Assembly: GCA_947577075.1 (NCBI GenBank)
Contig: CANPTW010000002.1
Coordinates: 94,884-158,883, forward strand
DNA: 64,000 bases
Source of the DNA: an uncultured Oscillibacter sp.
Lineage (GTDB): Bacteria; Bacillota; Clostridia; Oscillospirales; Oscillospiraceae
Direction of reading: 5' to 3'
The translations under genes and the position numbers were made by a program. Each line of letters opens with the position of its first letter. Position 1 is the first letter of the stretch. The notes beneath the pieces are model-generated. The model was not told where the DNA came from. It searched no databases and was given only the letters and a program-made list of their open reading frames with translations. Below are positions 1-8,765 of the stretch, in pieces.

Positions 1-255
1 CTGCAAATCTTCCTCTCCAAGCGGGAGAGCCGCTGGCCGGGCCTGGTCCTGCCGCTGCTGACGTTTTTGTGGTCCCTGCTGGGCCCGCTGAACGTCATGG
101 ACACCGGCAGCGTGTCCCGGAATGTCCTGCTGGTGCTGGTGACCCTGCTGGCGGGGAACATCCCCACGCTGCTTCTGCTGGCGATTTACTGGGCGGTCCG
201 GGAGAAACGGCGGGTGCGGGACCAGATCGACAAAATGAAAATTGACGAGCTGTAA
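1..255 (+). CDS. C-terminal part of a small membrane protein
   Basis: The reading frame is open from the first base of the window to a TAA at 253-255, so the N-terminus lies outside. The visible 84 residues hold two hydrophobic stretches (roughly residues 14-31 and 39-64) and end in a charged tail rich in Lys, Arg and Asp. This looks like an integral membrane protein with a cytoplasmic C-terminus. I do not recognise the family and assign no function. A hairpin terminator follows directly, so this is the last gene of its transcript. Confidence 0.6.
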   Translation: MQIFLSKRESRWPGLVLPLLTFLWSLLGPLNVMDTGSVSRNVLLVLVTLLAGNIPTLLLLAIYWAVREKRRVRDQIDKMKIDEL

Positions 256-263
256 GGCGCAGA

Positions 264-288
264 GGCTCCCCTCCGGGGAGTCTTTTTT
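264..288 (+). terminator. Rho-independent terminator
   Basis: The sequence GGCTCCCC-TCC-GGGGAGTC forms an 8-bp stem with one G-U pair and is followed by TTTTTT. It ends the transcript of the partial membrane protein just upstream. Confidence 0.8.
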
Positions 289-361
289 CCGGAAAGCCGC
301 TGTCAGGCCAAGTTCCTCCGGCATAGCCTGAGCATGTAAAAATCTTTGGGAGGGCAGACCG

Positions 362-1426
362 ATGGCACAAGTGACCAACTTTTTTGCGGGCGCCAACAGC
401 GGCGAGGGATTTCGGAACCTGTTTTCGGAGATCGCGGACGTGGAGAATACATATGATTTCATGGTGTTGAAGGGCGGTCCCGGCGTGGGGAAAAATACCT
501 TCATGCGGGAGATCGGCCGGACCATGGAGGAGGCGGGAAGGGCGGTGGAGTACCTCTGGTGCTCCGGGGACCCGGATTCCCTGGACGGCGTGGTGATTCC
601 GGAGCTCCGCTGCGCCATAGCGGACGGCACCTCGCCCCACGTCATCGAACCCCAATATCCCGCCGCCGTGGACCGCTACGTGGACCTGGGCCGGTTTTAC
701 GACCTCACCGCCGCCAAGGCCTCCGCGGAGGAAGTGAAGTCCCGCACCCGGGCCTATAAGGCGGCCTATGTCCGGGCCTACCACAGCCTCAAGGCCGCCC
801 GGCAGGTGGAGCTGGATGCGGTGGCCTCAATGGGCCGGGATTTTGACGGCGAACGCCTGGAGCGCCGGGTCAAGGGAATCATCAGCCGGGAGCTCCGGGC
901 CAGGGGGGACCAGCAGGGGCGGACCGCCCGCCGTTTTCTGGGAAGCATCACCCACAAGGGCTGCGTCTGGCGCTTTGACAGCGTGGACGTTCTCTGCCCC
1001 CGGGTTTATGAATTTGCCGACACCTGGGAGCTGGCGGGACCGGCCTTTGCCCGCCTCCATGCGGCGGCGGCGGAAAAGGGATGGGACACCGTCGCCTGCC
1101 TCTCGCCGGAGGACCCGGAGCGCATCGAGCACCTGCTGATCCCCGGCCTGGGGCTGGCGTTTGTCACCTCCTGCCCCGGGATGGACTATGGGAAAAAGCC
1201 CTATCGCCGGGTCCGGCTGGACGCCATGGCGGAAACGGAGGGCAGGGCCCGCCTGCGCTTCCAGACCCGCATGGTGGCGCTGCTCCGGGAAGAGGCGGTG
1301 GACGCGCTGAAGGAGGCCAAGCGGAACCACGACGCCCTGGAGGCGGTGTATAATCCCTACGTCGACTTCGACGGCGTCCGGGCCCTGGCGGCCCTGGAGG
1401 CGGGGAGGCTCCTGAGCTACGGCTGA
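362..1426 (+). CDS. PRK06851-like P-loop ATPase with an unusual Walker A
   Basis: This 354-aa soluble protein has GGPGVGKNTF at about residues 39-48, a Walker A-like loop near the N-terminus. The residue after the Lys is Asn, where P-loop proteins need Ser or Thr for Mg-nucleotide binding. The protein looks like an internal duplication: the segment CSGDPDSLDGVVIPEL (about 68-83) resembles SPEDPERIEHLLIPGL in the C-terminal half (about 242-257). No second glycine-rich loop is recognisable in that half. From memory this layout matches the uncharacterised PRK06851 family of Firmicutes. The ATG follows a GGGAGG site at 349-354. Function is unknown, and ATP hydrolysis is doubtful given the Walker A change. 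Confidence 0.7.
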   Translation: MAQVTNFFAGANSGEGFRNLFSEIADVENTYDFMVLKGGPGVGKNTFMREIGRTMEEAGRAVEYLWCSGDPDSLDGVVIPELRCAIADGTSPHVIEPQYPAAVDRYVDLGRFYDLTAAKASAEEVKSRTRAYKAAYVRAYHSLKAARQVELDAVASMGRDFDGERLERRVKGIISRELRARGDQQGRTARRFLGSITHKGCVWRFDSVDVLCPRVYEFADTWELAGPAFARLHAAAAEKGWDTVACLSPEDPERIEHLLIPGLGLAFVTSCPGMDYGKKPYRRVRLDAMAETEGRARLRFQTRMVALLREEAVDALKEAKRNHDALEAVYNPYVDFDGVRALAALEAGRLLSYG

Positions 1427-1483
1427 CACGCCGGGCGCGGGGGCCTGAGCGCCCCGGCCCTGCGGGAGGGAGGAAGACGCCGT

Positions 1484-1520
1484 AAAAGGGAAAGCCCGCC
1501 GGGACCGGCGGGCTTTCCCC
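1484..1520 (-). terminator. Terminator after rpoD
   Basis: A 13-bp perfect stem (GGGAAAGCCCGCC and its complement, 1488-1500 and 1506-1518) is followed on the minus strand by TTTTA. It ends the dnaG-rpoD transcript. It may also stop the convergent P-loop gene, although the T-tract on that side is weaker. Confidence 0.85.
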
Positions 1521-1526
1521 TTCTGC

Positions 1527-2912
1527 TCAGTTTAAAAAGTCCTTCAGTTTCTTGCTTCGGGAGGGATGGCGGAGCTTTCGCAGGGCCTTGGCCTCGATCT
1601 GCCGGATGCGCTCCCTGGTGACGTTGAATTCCTTGCCTACCTCCTCCAGGGTCCGGGTCCGGCCGTCCTCGATGCCGAAGCGGAGCTTCAGCACCTTTTC
1701 CTCCCGGGGGGTCAGGGTGGACAGCACGTCCATCAGCTGTTCCTTCAAAAGAGTGAAGGACGCGGCCTCGGAGGGCTCCGACGCGCCCTCGTCCGGGATG
1801 AAGTCCCCCAGATGGCTGTCCTCCTCCTCGCCGATGGGCGTCTCCAGGGACACGGGCTCCTGGGCGATCTTCATGATCTCCCGCACCTTGTCCACGGGCA
1901 TGTTCATCTCGGCGGCGATCTCGTTGGGGGAGGGGTCGTGGCCCAGCTCCTGAAGGAGCTGGCGGCTGACCCGGATGACCTTGTTGATGGTTTCCACCAT
2001 GTGGACGGGAATCCGGATGGTCCGGGCCTGGTCGGCGATGGCCCGGGTGATGGCCTGGCGGATCCACCAGGTGGCGTAGGTGGAGAATTTGAAGCCCTTG
2101 GTGCAGTCGAACTTCTCCACGGCCTTGATGAGGCCCAGGTTGCCCTCCTGAATCAGGTCCAGGAACAGCATCCCCCGGCCCACATAGCGCTTGGCGATGG
2201 AGACTACCAGCCGGAGATTGGCTTCCGCCAGCTTCTGCTTGGCGGTTTCGCCGGCCCGGTACTGCCGTTTCAGCGCGGCTTCCTCTTCGGCGTCCACAGG
2301 CTCCCCGGCCTCCCGGCGGCGGCGGAGCTCCGCCAGCTTTTCTCCCGCCTCGTTTCCGGCGGACATGGCCTGGGCCAGGTTGACCTCTTCCTCCGGGGTC
2401 AGCAGGGCCACCTTGCCGATCTCTTTCAAATACATGCGGACGGGGTCGTCGATGGAAAAGCTGTTGACCAGGGTGTTGGGGTCCACCAGCTCCTCTTCCT
2501 CCATCCCCGCGATCTCCTCGGCGGCGGGGCCCTCCTCCGGGAGCTCGGGGAGCAGGTCCTCCTCGGCGCTGATGTCGATGTTCAGCGCCTCCAGGGAGTC
2601 ATAGAGCTGGTCCATCTGCTCGCCTTCCAGGTTCAGGTCGTCCACGGCCTCCATCAGCTCGGCGGACTCCACCTTGCCCTTCTTCTTGCTTTTGGCCAGC
2701 AGCTCCCGGAGCTTTTCGTTGTTGATGAGCCAGGCGGCGGCGGGGAGGGCGGCCACCTGCTTGTCGTCCAGGCGGACGATGCCGGCCTTCTTGGCCTCCT
2801 CGTCGGTCAGGACGCGGGGGGCGCCCCCGTCTGCCGCTTCGGTTCCGGCGGCGGGAAGCGCGTCCGTCTGGCGGCCGGGCTCCTTCTGGGTCAAATCCTG
2901 TTTATTAGACAT
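1527..2912 (-). CDS. rpoD: Primary RNA polymerase sigma factor (sigma A / RpoD)
   Basis: This 461-aa protein directs core RNA polymerase to -35/-10 promoters of housekeeping genes. Several sigma-70 regions are visible: an acidic region 1.1 (about residues 60-130), region 1.2 ([11 protein letters not shown]), regions 2.1-2.4 ([13 protein letters not shown], then [20 protein letters not shown]), region 3, and region 4.2 near the C-terminus ([20 protein letters not shown]). The ATG at 2912 (MSNKQD) was chosen because it follows GGGAG and overlaps the dnaG stop by 8 bases. A longer upstream frame would run through dnaG in another frame. The dnaG-rpoD order is the classical macromolecular-synthesis operon arrangement. 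Confidence 0.97.
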   Translation of the reverse strand: MSNKQDLTQKEPGRQTDALPAAGTEAADGGAPRVLTDEEAKKAGIVRLDDKQVAALPAAAWLINNEKLRELLAKSKKKGKVESAELMEAVDDLNLEGEQMDQLYDSLEALNIDISAEEDLLPELPEEGPAAEEIAGMEEEELVDPNTLVNSFSIDDPVRMYLKEIGKVALLTPEEEVNLAQAMSAGNEAGEKLAELRRRREAGEPVDAEEEAALKRQYRAGETAKQKLAEANLRLVVSIAKRYVGRGMLFLDLIQEGNLGLIKAVEKFDCTKGFKFSTYATWWIRQAITRAIADQARTIRIPVHMVETINKVIRVSRQLLQELGHDPSPNEIAAEMNMPVDKVREIMKIAQEPVSLETPIGEEEDSHLGDFIPDEGASEPSEAASFTLLKEQLMDVLSTLTPREEKVLKLRFGIEDGRTRTLEEVGKEFNVTRERIRQIEAKALRKLRHPSRSKKLKDFLN

Positions 2913-4686
2913 TCCGTTTTTCTCCCTTTTTGTCTTTGTATTTTTCTGCCGCCGCCAACAGGAGGTCCGGCTTTCTGCCGGAGCGCTTCGCAGCCTCCCC
3001 CTGTATGACGCGTATGTAATCCGCCAGGGCCTGCCGTCCGTTCCGGACGGATTCCGGCTGCTGGCAGAGGGCGGTGACATGGTTCATTTCCTCCGCCGTC
3101 AGCTCTCCGGCGAGAGCGGGGAGGGCCGCGCCCCGTCCCTCGGTCCGGGCCTTCCACAAGAGGGTGAAGACCCTTCCCAGCAGGGGGGAGGAGAAGTCAC
3201 TCTCCTGCAGGGGCGGTTCCGGGGGAAAGAGGCTGTCGTCCAGCAGCAGCAGCCGGAGGACGCCCTCCTCCGCCCGGGCGGAGCGCAGGTTTTCATAGCG
3301 CAGGGCCCGGTCCCTGGGCTGGAGCTGCGCGGCGGGATTCAGGCTCTTGCGGAGCTCCGCCCGGTTCTCCTTGCGCACCTTCTGCTTCCGGGCCCGCTCC
3401 ACGTCGAGCTTGACGGCGTCGATGGTGATGCGGGCGGCCTCGGCGGCCCGGGCGGCGTAAATCTCCCGCTCCGCCTTGTTTGGAAGGGTGGCCAGGAAGC
3501 TGCTGACCTCCTCGCTGTAGGAAACCCGCTGCTCGTCGCTGCTCAGGTCGTACTTTCCGGCAATCTGGGCCATGCGGAACTCCACGCCGGTCTCGCTGCC
3601 GCCGAGCAGGCGCTCGAAGGCGGCGGGACCCTCGTTTTTGATGAAATCGTCGGCGTCCTGCTTCACCAGCTCCCCGTCCTCGGTCCGCCGCCGGGGAAGC
3701 TGGAGGACCTTGACCGAGAACTCGGAGCCGTTCAGAAGCTGCAGCGCCCGCTCCGTGGCGATTTTCCCGGCGTTGTCGTTGTCGTAGCAGAGCACCAGCT
3801 CCTTGGTGAACCGGGAGAGGAGGCGGATCTGCTCCGTCGTCAGGGCGGTGCCCATAGAGGCCACCGCGTTGTCAAAGCCCGCCTGGTGGAGGGTAACGAT
3901 GTCCAGGTTCCCCTCGCAGAGGATGATGTTGGGCCGCTTGGTCTTTTTCGCCAGGTTCAGCCCGTAGAGACAGCGGCGCTTGCTGTACACCGGAGTCTCG
4001 GAGGAGTTCATATACTTGGGCTCGGACTTGTCCAGCACCCGGCTGCCGAAGGCCACCACGTCCCCCCGGGTGTCGACGACGGGAAGCATGAGGCGGTTTC
4101 GGAACTTGTCGTAAAACCCGCCCCGCTTGTTGTCCACGATGAGCCCCGCGGTCAGCAGCTCCGACTTGCTGTAGCCCTTGGCGGTCATCTCGTTCAAAAG
4201 CACGTCCCAGGCGTCCGGAGAGGCCCCCATGCCGAACTTGACCGCGGTGCTTTTATGAATCTGCCGCCGCTCCAGATATTCCCGGACGGCGCCGCCCTCG
4301 GGCTGCTGGAGAAGACGGTGATAGAACCGGGCGGCGTCCCGGTTCAGATCCAAAAGCCGCTGGCGGCGGCGCCCGGCCTCCCGGTCGCCCTCTTCCGCCG
4401 GCATCTCCAGTCCCGCCCGCTTGGCCAGAAAGCGCACCGCGTCGAGAAAGGGGAGGTTCTCCTCCTCCATGATGAAGTTGATGACGCCGCCGCCCCGCTT
4501 GCAGCCGAAGCAGTAGTATATCTGCTTGTCCGGCGAAACGGAGAAGGAGCCGGTTTTCTCACTGTGGAAGGGACAGAGGCCGAAGAGGTTGGAGCCCCTG
4601 CGGGTCAGCTGGACGTAGCTGCTCACCACGTCCACAATGTCGCACCGGGCCACCAGCTCGTCCATAAAATTCTGCGGTAAGGCCAA
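2905..4686 (-). CDS. dnaG: DNA primase
   Basis: DnaG is a 593-aa primase that makes RNA primers for replication with DnaB helicase. The N-terminal CHC2 zinc ribbon is present with Cys38, His41, Cys59 and Cys62. The TOPRIM catalytic core follows, with the acidic residues in [15 protein letters not shown] and in [10 protein letters not shown]. The C-terminal part is the helicase-binding region. The length matches Firmicutes primases. Its stop overlaps the rpoD start by 8 bases, which suggests translational coupling. The ATG has a GGAGGGG site about 8 bases upstream. Confidence 0.97.
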   Translation of the reverse strand: MALPQNFMDELVARCDIVDVVSSYVQLTRRGSNLFGLCPFHSEKTGSFSVSPDKQIYYCFGCKRGGGVINFIMEEENLPFLDAVRFLAKRAGLEMPAEEGDREAGRRRQRLLDLNRDAARFYHRLLQQPEGGAVREYLERRQIHKSTAVKFGMGASPDAWDVLLNEMTAKGYSKSELLTAGLIVDNKRGGFYDKFRNRLMLPVVDTRGDVVAFGSRVLDKSEPKYMNSSETPVYSKRRCLYGLNLAKKTKRPNIILCEGNLDIVTLHQAGFDNAVASMGTALTTEQIRLLSRFTKELVLCYDNDNAGKIATERALQLLNGSEFSVKVLQLPRRRTEDGELVKQDADDFIKNEGPAAFERLLGGSETGVEFRMAQIAGKYDLSSDEQRVSYSEEVSSFLATLPNKAEREIYAARAAEAARITIDAVKLDVERARKQKVRKENRAELRKSLNPAAQLQPRDRALRYENLRSARAEEGVLRLLLLDDSLFPPEPPLQESDFSSPLLGRVFTLLWKARTEGRGAALPALAGELTAEEMNHVTALCQQPESVRNGRQALADYIRVIQGEAAKRSGRKPDLLLAAAEKYKDKKGEKRNV

Positions 4687-4908
4687 GCGTTTGTCCCCTC
4701 CTTTCGGTCAGTTTAGCCAAAATATGCTTCGGTCATACCGAAAAAGTGAGAAACACGGCTGAGTCGGTATTCTGGCGATGCTTTTATATACGCCGCGGCT
4801 TCCGGATTTCCTCTTTTTTTCCGGATTTTTTTGAAAACTTTCGGGAAGGGCTTTACAGGCCGGGGAGAAGCGCTTAAAATAGGAGGGAACAAAGGAAGGA
4901 GGACCGCC

Positions 4909-5508
4909 ATGCCCATTGAATTGTGGACGGCCCGGATGGAGCGCCCCCTGTCGGACCCGGAGCGGGAGGCGATCCTGCCGCTGCTGCCCCCCGCCCGGAG
5001 GGAGCGCCTTTTGCGGACCCTGGAAACGGAGAAGCAGCGGGAGCCCCTCTGCGCGTATCTGATCCTCTGCCTGGCCCTGCGGCAGAAGTGCGGCTGGAAG
5101 AGCCTGCCGGAGGTGGCCCTTGGCCGGCTGGGCAAGCCCTATTTTCCGGGGCACCCGGACGTGCATTTCAACCTCAGCCACTCCAGCGGCGCGGTGCTGG
5201 TGGGCATTTCGGATCAGGAGATCGGCGTGGACATCGAGCGCATCCGCCCGGTGGGGCAGAGGATGATGGTCCGCCTGGCCCATGTGAGCACGGAAGAGGC
5301 GTTTTTCCAGAGCTGGGTCCGGCGGGAGGCCCGGGCCAAGCGCAGCGGAAACGGCGTGGGCACCATCATGCGTTCCGAGTCCCCCCTTCAGCCGGGGGAG
5401 TACTATTATGAGCTGGACGCCTTCCCCGGCTATGCCGCGGGCGTCGCCACCCGCAGCAAGGAGCTGCCGGGGAAGCTTCACCGCTATTCGCTGGACGATA
5501 TGCTCTGA
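4909..5508 (+). CDS. 4'-phosphopantetheinyl transferase superfamily protein
   Basis: This 199-aa Sfp/AcpT-type enzyme is predicted to move phosphopantetheine from CoA to a serine of acyl- or peptidyl-carrier proteins. Family motifs are visible: LGKPYF (about 79-84), FNLSHS (about 91-96), GVDIERI with the metal-binding Asp and Glu (about 109-115), and FFQSWVRREARAK (about 136-148). The last is the WxxKEAxxK motif, but its Lys is Arg here. The ATG at 4909 follows GGAAGGAGG. The gene stands alone with its own terminator. No carrier-protein synthase lies nearby, so the target is unknown. Neighbours give no pathway hint. Confidence 0.85.
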   Translation: MPIELWTARMERPLSDPEREAILPLLPPARRERLLRTLETEKQREPLCAYLILCLALRQKCGWKSLPEVALGRLGKPYFPGHPDVHFNLSHSSGAVLVGISDQEIGVDIERIRPVGQRMMVRLAHVSTEEAFFQSWVRREARAKRSGNGVGTIMRSESPLQPGEYYYELDAFPGYAAGVATRSKELPGKLHRYSLDDML

Positions 5509-5518
5509 AAACGGAAGG

Positions 5519-5552
5519 ACGGGCAGGGAGACATTTCCCCGCCCGTTTTTTT
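5519..5552 (+). terminator. Rho-independent terminator
   Basis: ACGGGC (5519-5524) pairs with GCCCGT (5541-5546), with an inner GGG/CCC pairing, and is followed by a run of seven T. It ends the phosphopantetheinyl transferase transcript. Confidence 0.85.
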
Positions 5553-5562
5553 GCGTTTCCCC

Positions 5563-5590
5563 GCAACCGGACGCCCCCGTTTTCCGACTA
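5563..5590 (+). promoter_or_regulatory. Candidate ECF-type promoter
   Basis: GCAACC and CGACTA are separated by 16 bases just upstream of the sigma factor gene. This resembles the AAC / CG-type elements used by many ECF sigma factors, and suggests autoregulation. It is a single-site pattern match and remains tentative. Confidence 0.3.
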
Positions 5591-5628
5591 TATAGGTGAA
5601 AGCGGCTTTCACAAGGAGGGGACGTTTC

Positions 5629-6183
5629 ATGGAGGACAAGGACATCGTCGCGTTGTACTGGGCGCGGTCGGAGGAGGCCATCCGCCGGACGGCGGAGAAA
5701 TACGGGGCCTACTGCGGACAGATCATCCGCCGGGTGCTGGGGGACGGCCGGGACGCGGAGGAGTGCCTCAGCGACACATGGCTTGGCGCCTGGAACGCCA
5801 TGCCGCCCCAAAGGCCCGCGCGCCTTCCGCCCTTCCTGGGGCGCATTGCCCGGAACACGGCCCTGGACCGCTACGACTACAACGCCGCCCGGCGCCGCGG
5901 CGGCGGCTTTGAGGCGGTGCTGGAGGAGCTGGCGGACTGCGTGGGCGGAACGCCCCTGGAGGAGGACTTTGATCTCCGCCGCCTGGGGGAGGCCATCTCC
6001 GGCTTTCTGGACGGCGCCTCTCCGGCGGCCCGGCTGGTGTTCCTCCGGCGGTACTGGTACTGCGACGGCGTGGCGGAGATCGCTGCCGGGACGGGGTTCA
6101 GCGTGTCCAAGGTGAAATCCCTGCTCCACCGGACCCGGAAGGGGCTTAAGGAGCATCTCAGGAAGGAGGGTTACGACCTGTGA
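5629..6183 (+). CDS. ECF-family RNA polymerase sigma factor
   Basis: This 184-aa protein has only sigma regions 2 and 4. Region 2 includes DAEECLSDTWLGAWNAMP (about residues 42-59) and the helix around RIARNTALDRYDYNAARR. Region 4 is a C-terminal helix-turn-helix (VAEIAAGTGFSVSKVKSLLHRTRKGLKEHL). The ATG at 5629 has AAGGAGG ten bases upstream. The stop codon overlaps the GTG start of the next gene, which encodes a single-pass membrane protein. That is the usual layout of an ECF sigma factor with its cognate membrane regulator. The signal sensed is not evident. Confidence 0.9.
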   Translation: MEDKDIVALYWARSEEAIRRTAEKYGAYCGQIIRRVLGDGRDAEECLSDTWLGAWNAMPPQRPARLPPFLGRIARNTALDRYDYNAARRRGGGFEAVLEELADCVGGTPLEEDFDLRRLGEAISGFLDGASPAARLVFLRRYWYCDGVAEIAAGTGFSVSKVKSLLHRTRKGLKEHLRKEGYDL

Positions 6184-7340
6184 CAAGAGAAGAACTCTTC
6201 CGCGCCGTGGGAGAGGTCCGGGAGGACCAGATCGAGGCGGCGGAAATCGTGAAAAAGCAGATTCACCCCTGGCGGCGCTTCGGCGCGCTGGCGGCGTGTC
6301 TGGCGCTGATCGTGACGGTGACCGCGGCGGCTGTCCCGGAAATCAGGGGCCAGCTTCAATGGGCGGCCATTGTAAAAAGCTTCAATCCCGCCGTCGAGGT
6401 GGACGAGGACCCTGACAGCTGGAAAGCGGTTGTACAGCCCTTCGGCCCCCGGGGGGATTCCGGCGGCGGAGCGGCGGCGGGGGGCCTGGACGGCTCCGAC
6501 TACCGGACGGACAACCCAAACCGGCCCACCCATCCCGACTATTCCACCGGCGTGGAAATCGGCCAGCTGCCCGGCCCCGGAACCGGCGAAAGCATGATCG
6601 GCCTGTCGGCCTGCCTGGCCTGGCTGTCCCCGGAGGAGATTTTCGCCCAGGATACGGCCATCTTCCGGGGAACCGTCCGGGAGCTGCAATACTTCGTTAC
6701 CGAGCCGGGATATGGAAACATGGAGACGTATTATACCCGGGCCATTGTGGAGGTCACGGACTCCATCCGGGGAAATGTGACGGCAGGGGAGACGTACAGC
6801 CTCCTCTGGCTGGGGGCCAAGGGCTACATGTCCACTTCCATCTCCGGCCCGCTGGAAAATCTGGACGTGGGCGGAGAGGCGATCTTCATGCCCATTCCCA
6901 CGGACCGGGAAACCGGATGGAGGGAGGGGGACAGCTGCTTCTGCTACGCCGACCTGGCGGAGTTCTACCTGGGGGAAGGACAGCGCTATGTCTTCGCGGA
7001 CACGGCGGATGGCCTGGAATTTGACCGGGGCGCCTACGCAGATATTGCGGAAGCGGAAACCCTGGATGAGGTAGCGGCCTATATCCGGGAGCAGATCGGG
7101 GAAGAGGAGCTTCCCCGGCGGGTTATCATCGGGGAAGAGGACGTACAGGAACCGGGGACCGGCGGACGTGACTTCGCGGAGGGGACGGAGCAGACCCGGC
7201 CCGCCTCCGAGCCCGCCGCGCCCCAGGCGGCCCCGTCGAGGACGGAGAACGCCGGGCCCGCTGTATCCGGTCCCAACGGCGCCCGGGAACTGCCCGGCGG
7301 CGCTTATGTGGGAGATGAAAGATATAGTCAACGCAGTTGA
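6180..7340 (+). CDS. Putative membrane-anchored anti-sigma / regulatory partner of the ECF sigma factor
   Basis: This 386-aa protein starts at a GTG overlapping the sigma factor stop. It has a charged cytoplasmic N-terminus of about 36 residues, one transmembrane helix (about 37-56, FGALAACLALIVTVTAAAV), and a long extracytoplasmic part rich in Gly and Asp. The last 60 or so residues are rich in Pro, Ala and Glu and look disordered. Topology and translational coupling suggest an anti-sigma factor or sensor. I see no zinc-binding anti-sigma (HxxxCxxC) motif, so the regulatory role rests on context. The 3' end runs into a hairpin repeat that contains its stop codon. Confidence 0.65.
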   Translation: MTREELFRAVGEVREDQIEAAEIVKKQIHPWRRFGALAACLALIVTVTAAAVPEIRGQLQWAAIVKSFNPAVEVDEDPDSWKAVVQPFGPRGDSGGGAAAGGLDGSDYRTDNPNRPTHPDYSTGVEIGQLPGPGTGESMIGLSACLAWLSPEEIFAQDTAIFRGTVRELQYFVTEPGYGNMETYYTRAIVEVTDSIRGNVTAGETYSLLWLGAKGYMSTSISGPLENLDVGGEAIFMPIPTDRETGWREGDSCFCYADLAEFYLGEGQRYVFADTADGLEFDRGAYADIAEAETLDEVAAYIREQIGEEELPRRVIIGEEDVQEPGTGGRDFAEGTEQTRPASEPAAPQAAPSRTENAGPAVSGPNGARELPGGAYVGDERYSQRS

Positions 7341-7403
7341 AAAGAAGCATACACTTCTTTTCAACCGGCGGGCCATAGGCCCGCCGGGGCGCAAAGCGCC
7401 TGT
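7334..7403 (+). repeat. Intergenic hairpin repeat, group R2, copy 1
   Basis: Three stems lie in a row: GTTGAAAAGAAG with its 12-bp perfect complement (7336-7347 / 7354-7365), CGGCGGGCC/GGCCCGCCG (7366-7374 / 7378-7386) and GGCGC/GCGCC (7388-7392 / 7396-7400). The same order of stems recurs in reverse orientation near 49123-49190. The repeat overlaps the stop codon of the preceding gene. No reading frame is evident. Confidence 0.7.
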
Positions 7404-7494
7404 GCGTTTCCTATGAAGGCAAGCACCGTATGGAAAAGAAACCTTTGGACTCTTTTCAACTGTGCTGACTATAAAGACTAATTGGAGAATATAA

Positions 7495-7528
7495 AAACCC
7501 GGGCAGGGAGGGACCCCTGCCCGGGTTT
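7495..7528 (-). terminator. Terminator between convergent genes
   Basis: AAACCCGGGCAGGG and CCCTGCCCGGGTTT form a 14-bp stem with a 6-base loop. On the minus strand it is followed by TTTTTAT, so it best serves the HIT gene transcript. It may also stop transcripts from the left. Confidence 0.8.
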
Positions 7529-7538
7529 CGCAATTCTA

Positions 7539-7625
7539 GGTTGCCGTCGCTTCAGCTTGGAAAAGTACCGGACCATTAGAGCGCGTTAAAGTTCTTTTGG
7601 TTACTTTTCTTTCAAGAAAAGTAAC
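7539..7625 (-). repeat. Post-stop intergenic repeat, group R1, copy A
   Basis: Read on the minus strand, the element starts at the base next to the HIT gene stop with a 12-bp perfect hairpin (7600-7611 / 7614-7625). It continues with CAAAAGAACTTT and ends with TGAAGCGACGGCAACC. A related element of about 90 bp follows the gdhA stop (17382-17471) in the same orientation relative to its upstream gene, with an identical 16-base end. A shorter relative lies at 49248-49290. Confidence 0.75.
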
Positions 7626-7964
7626 TTAGCCCGGGGGCCAGGTCATGTCCCGGCCGGAGAGCACATGAAAGTGCAGGTGGAAGACGCTCTGGCCCGCCTG
7701 CTCCCCGATGTTGGAGACGACGCGGTAGCTTTCCAGCCCCAGTTCCCCGGCCAGCCTGGCGATGACCTCAAAGATGTGGGCCACCACGCCGCTGTTGTCC
7801 GCCGTCACCTCGGAGACGGACCCGATGTGGGCCTTGGGGATCACCAGGAAGTGGGTGGGGGCCTGCGGGGCGATGTCGTGGAAGGCATAGCAGACCTCGT
7901 CCTCATAGACCTTGCCGCTGGGGATTTCTCCGGCGGCGATTTTGCAGAATAGGCAGTCGGACAT
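7626..7964 (-). CDS. HIT family nucleotide-binding protein
   Basis: This 112-aa protein is a histidine-triad (HIT) hydrolase or transferase, probably HinT-like and acting on AMP-linked nucleophiles such as aminoacyl-adenylates. It carries the N-terminal CLFCKIAAGEIP motif and the signature HLHFHVL (about residues 96-102). The length is typical of the family. It leads a run of minus-strand genes that includes alaS further upstream, but each has its own spacing. A repeat hairpin abuts its stop codon. Confidence 0.93.
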   Translation of the reverse strand: MSDCLFCKIAAGEIPSGKVYEDEVCYAFHDIAPQAPTHFLVIPKAHIGSVSEVTADNSGVVAHIFEVIARLAGELGLESYRVVSNIGEQAGQSVFHLHFHVLSGRDMTWPPG

Positions 7965-7991
7965 GAAAAAACCTCCTTTGATAAAATGGGG

Positions 7992-8165
7992 TCAGACAAA
8001 TTGGTTCCGCTCCGGGCTGTATTGGTAGTTCAGCCCCGCCAGAGTCCCTCTCAGGACCTCCTCGTCCACGTCCAGAGCGGCGCAGAGCTCGGTGAGGCTG
8101 GGGTACTCGTCCCGGAGCTTGGTGTTGACGAAGCTCAGGAGGATTGCGGGGTCCTTCGGTATCAT
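7992..8165 (-). CDS. DUF4250 domain-containing protein
   Basis: This 57-aa protein begins MIPKDPAILLSFVNTKLRD and ends YSPERNQFV, the pattern I recall for DUF4250 proteins of Clostridia. Function is unknown. It is predicted to be soluble and mostly helical. It lies 27 bases from the HIT gene and is read in the same direction, so the two may share a transcript. The start is the first ATG after an upstream AGGGAGGG-like site. Confidence 0.8.
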   Translation of the reverse strand: MIPKDPAILLSFVNTKLRDEYPSLTELCAALDVDEEVLRGTLAGLNYQYSPERNQFV

Positions 8166-8216
8166 AGGCCGGAATCCCTCCCTTTCAGCCGGGGCGCGGG
8201 CTTGCGGGGCATCCGC

Positions 8217-8765
8217 TTATGCCTCGGGGGGCTCCAGCCCCAGAACGTCATAATATTCCGCGGAAAAGCGGAGGACCGCCGGATCAAAGTCCCGCTGCAG
8301 GGCCTTGACCTTCTCAAAGGGGTCCCGGGGTTCCAGGCCGAAGGCGGCGGCGGCGGCGGCCAGGGCGGCGTCCTTGGACGCGAAGAACTCCGGCATAGCT
8401 CCGCTTTCCCTGGCGGCGCGGTCCTCCGCCAGGAGCCTGCGGAACTGCTCCTCCGTCATCCACCGGATCTGGCTCAGGGGGTTGGCGTCCCGGCAGTACA
8501 GCAGAAAGGAGAGAAATTCCCGGAAATCCGCCCCCACCGGCAGGACGAAGGTCCCCGCTTCCCCCATGGCGGGGTCCACGCAGAAGACCCGCTGGTCCCC
8601 CGGCAGGAGGATGAAGTGCACGCCGTCGCAGCCGAGGGAGCCGATATGCTCCGCTCCCTCCGGGGTGCAGAAATAAGGCGTGAACGCGCCGGCCCGGTCC
8701 AGGCCGAGGGACGAACCGTCAAGCTCCAGCGCCCGGAAGCGGTCCAGGTCCTCCCGGGTGCTCAC
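8217..8765 (-). CDS. Hypothetical protein, coupled to a cupin gene
   Basis: This 182-aa soluble protein starts at a GTG that overlaps the cupin stop (GTGA). No family is recognised with confidence. The middle part (about 40-100) alternates hydrophobic strands with acidic turns (DGVHFILLPGDQRVFCVDP), and the C-terminal third is helical and Ala-rich. This gives a loose SUKH/SMI1-like impression but no diagnostic motif. Tight coupling with the cupin gene suggests shared expression. Confidence 0.6.
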   Translation of the reverse strand: MSTREDLDRFRALELDGSSLGLDRAGAFTPYFCTPEGAEHIGSLGCDGVHFILLPGDQRVFCVDPAMGEAGTFVLPVGADFREFLSFLLYCRDANPLSQIRWMTEEQFRRLLAEDRAARESGAMPEFFASKDAALAAAAAAFGLEPRDPFEKVKALQRDFDPAVLRFSAEYYDVLGLEPPEA

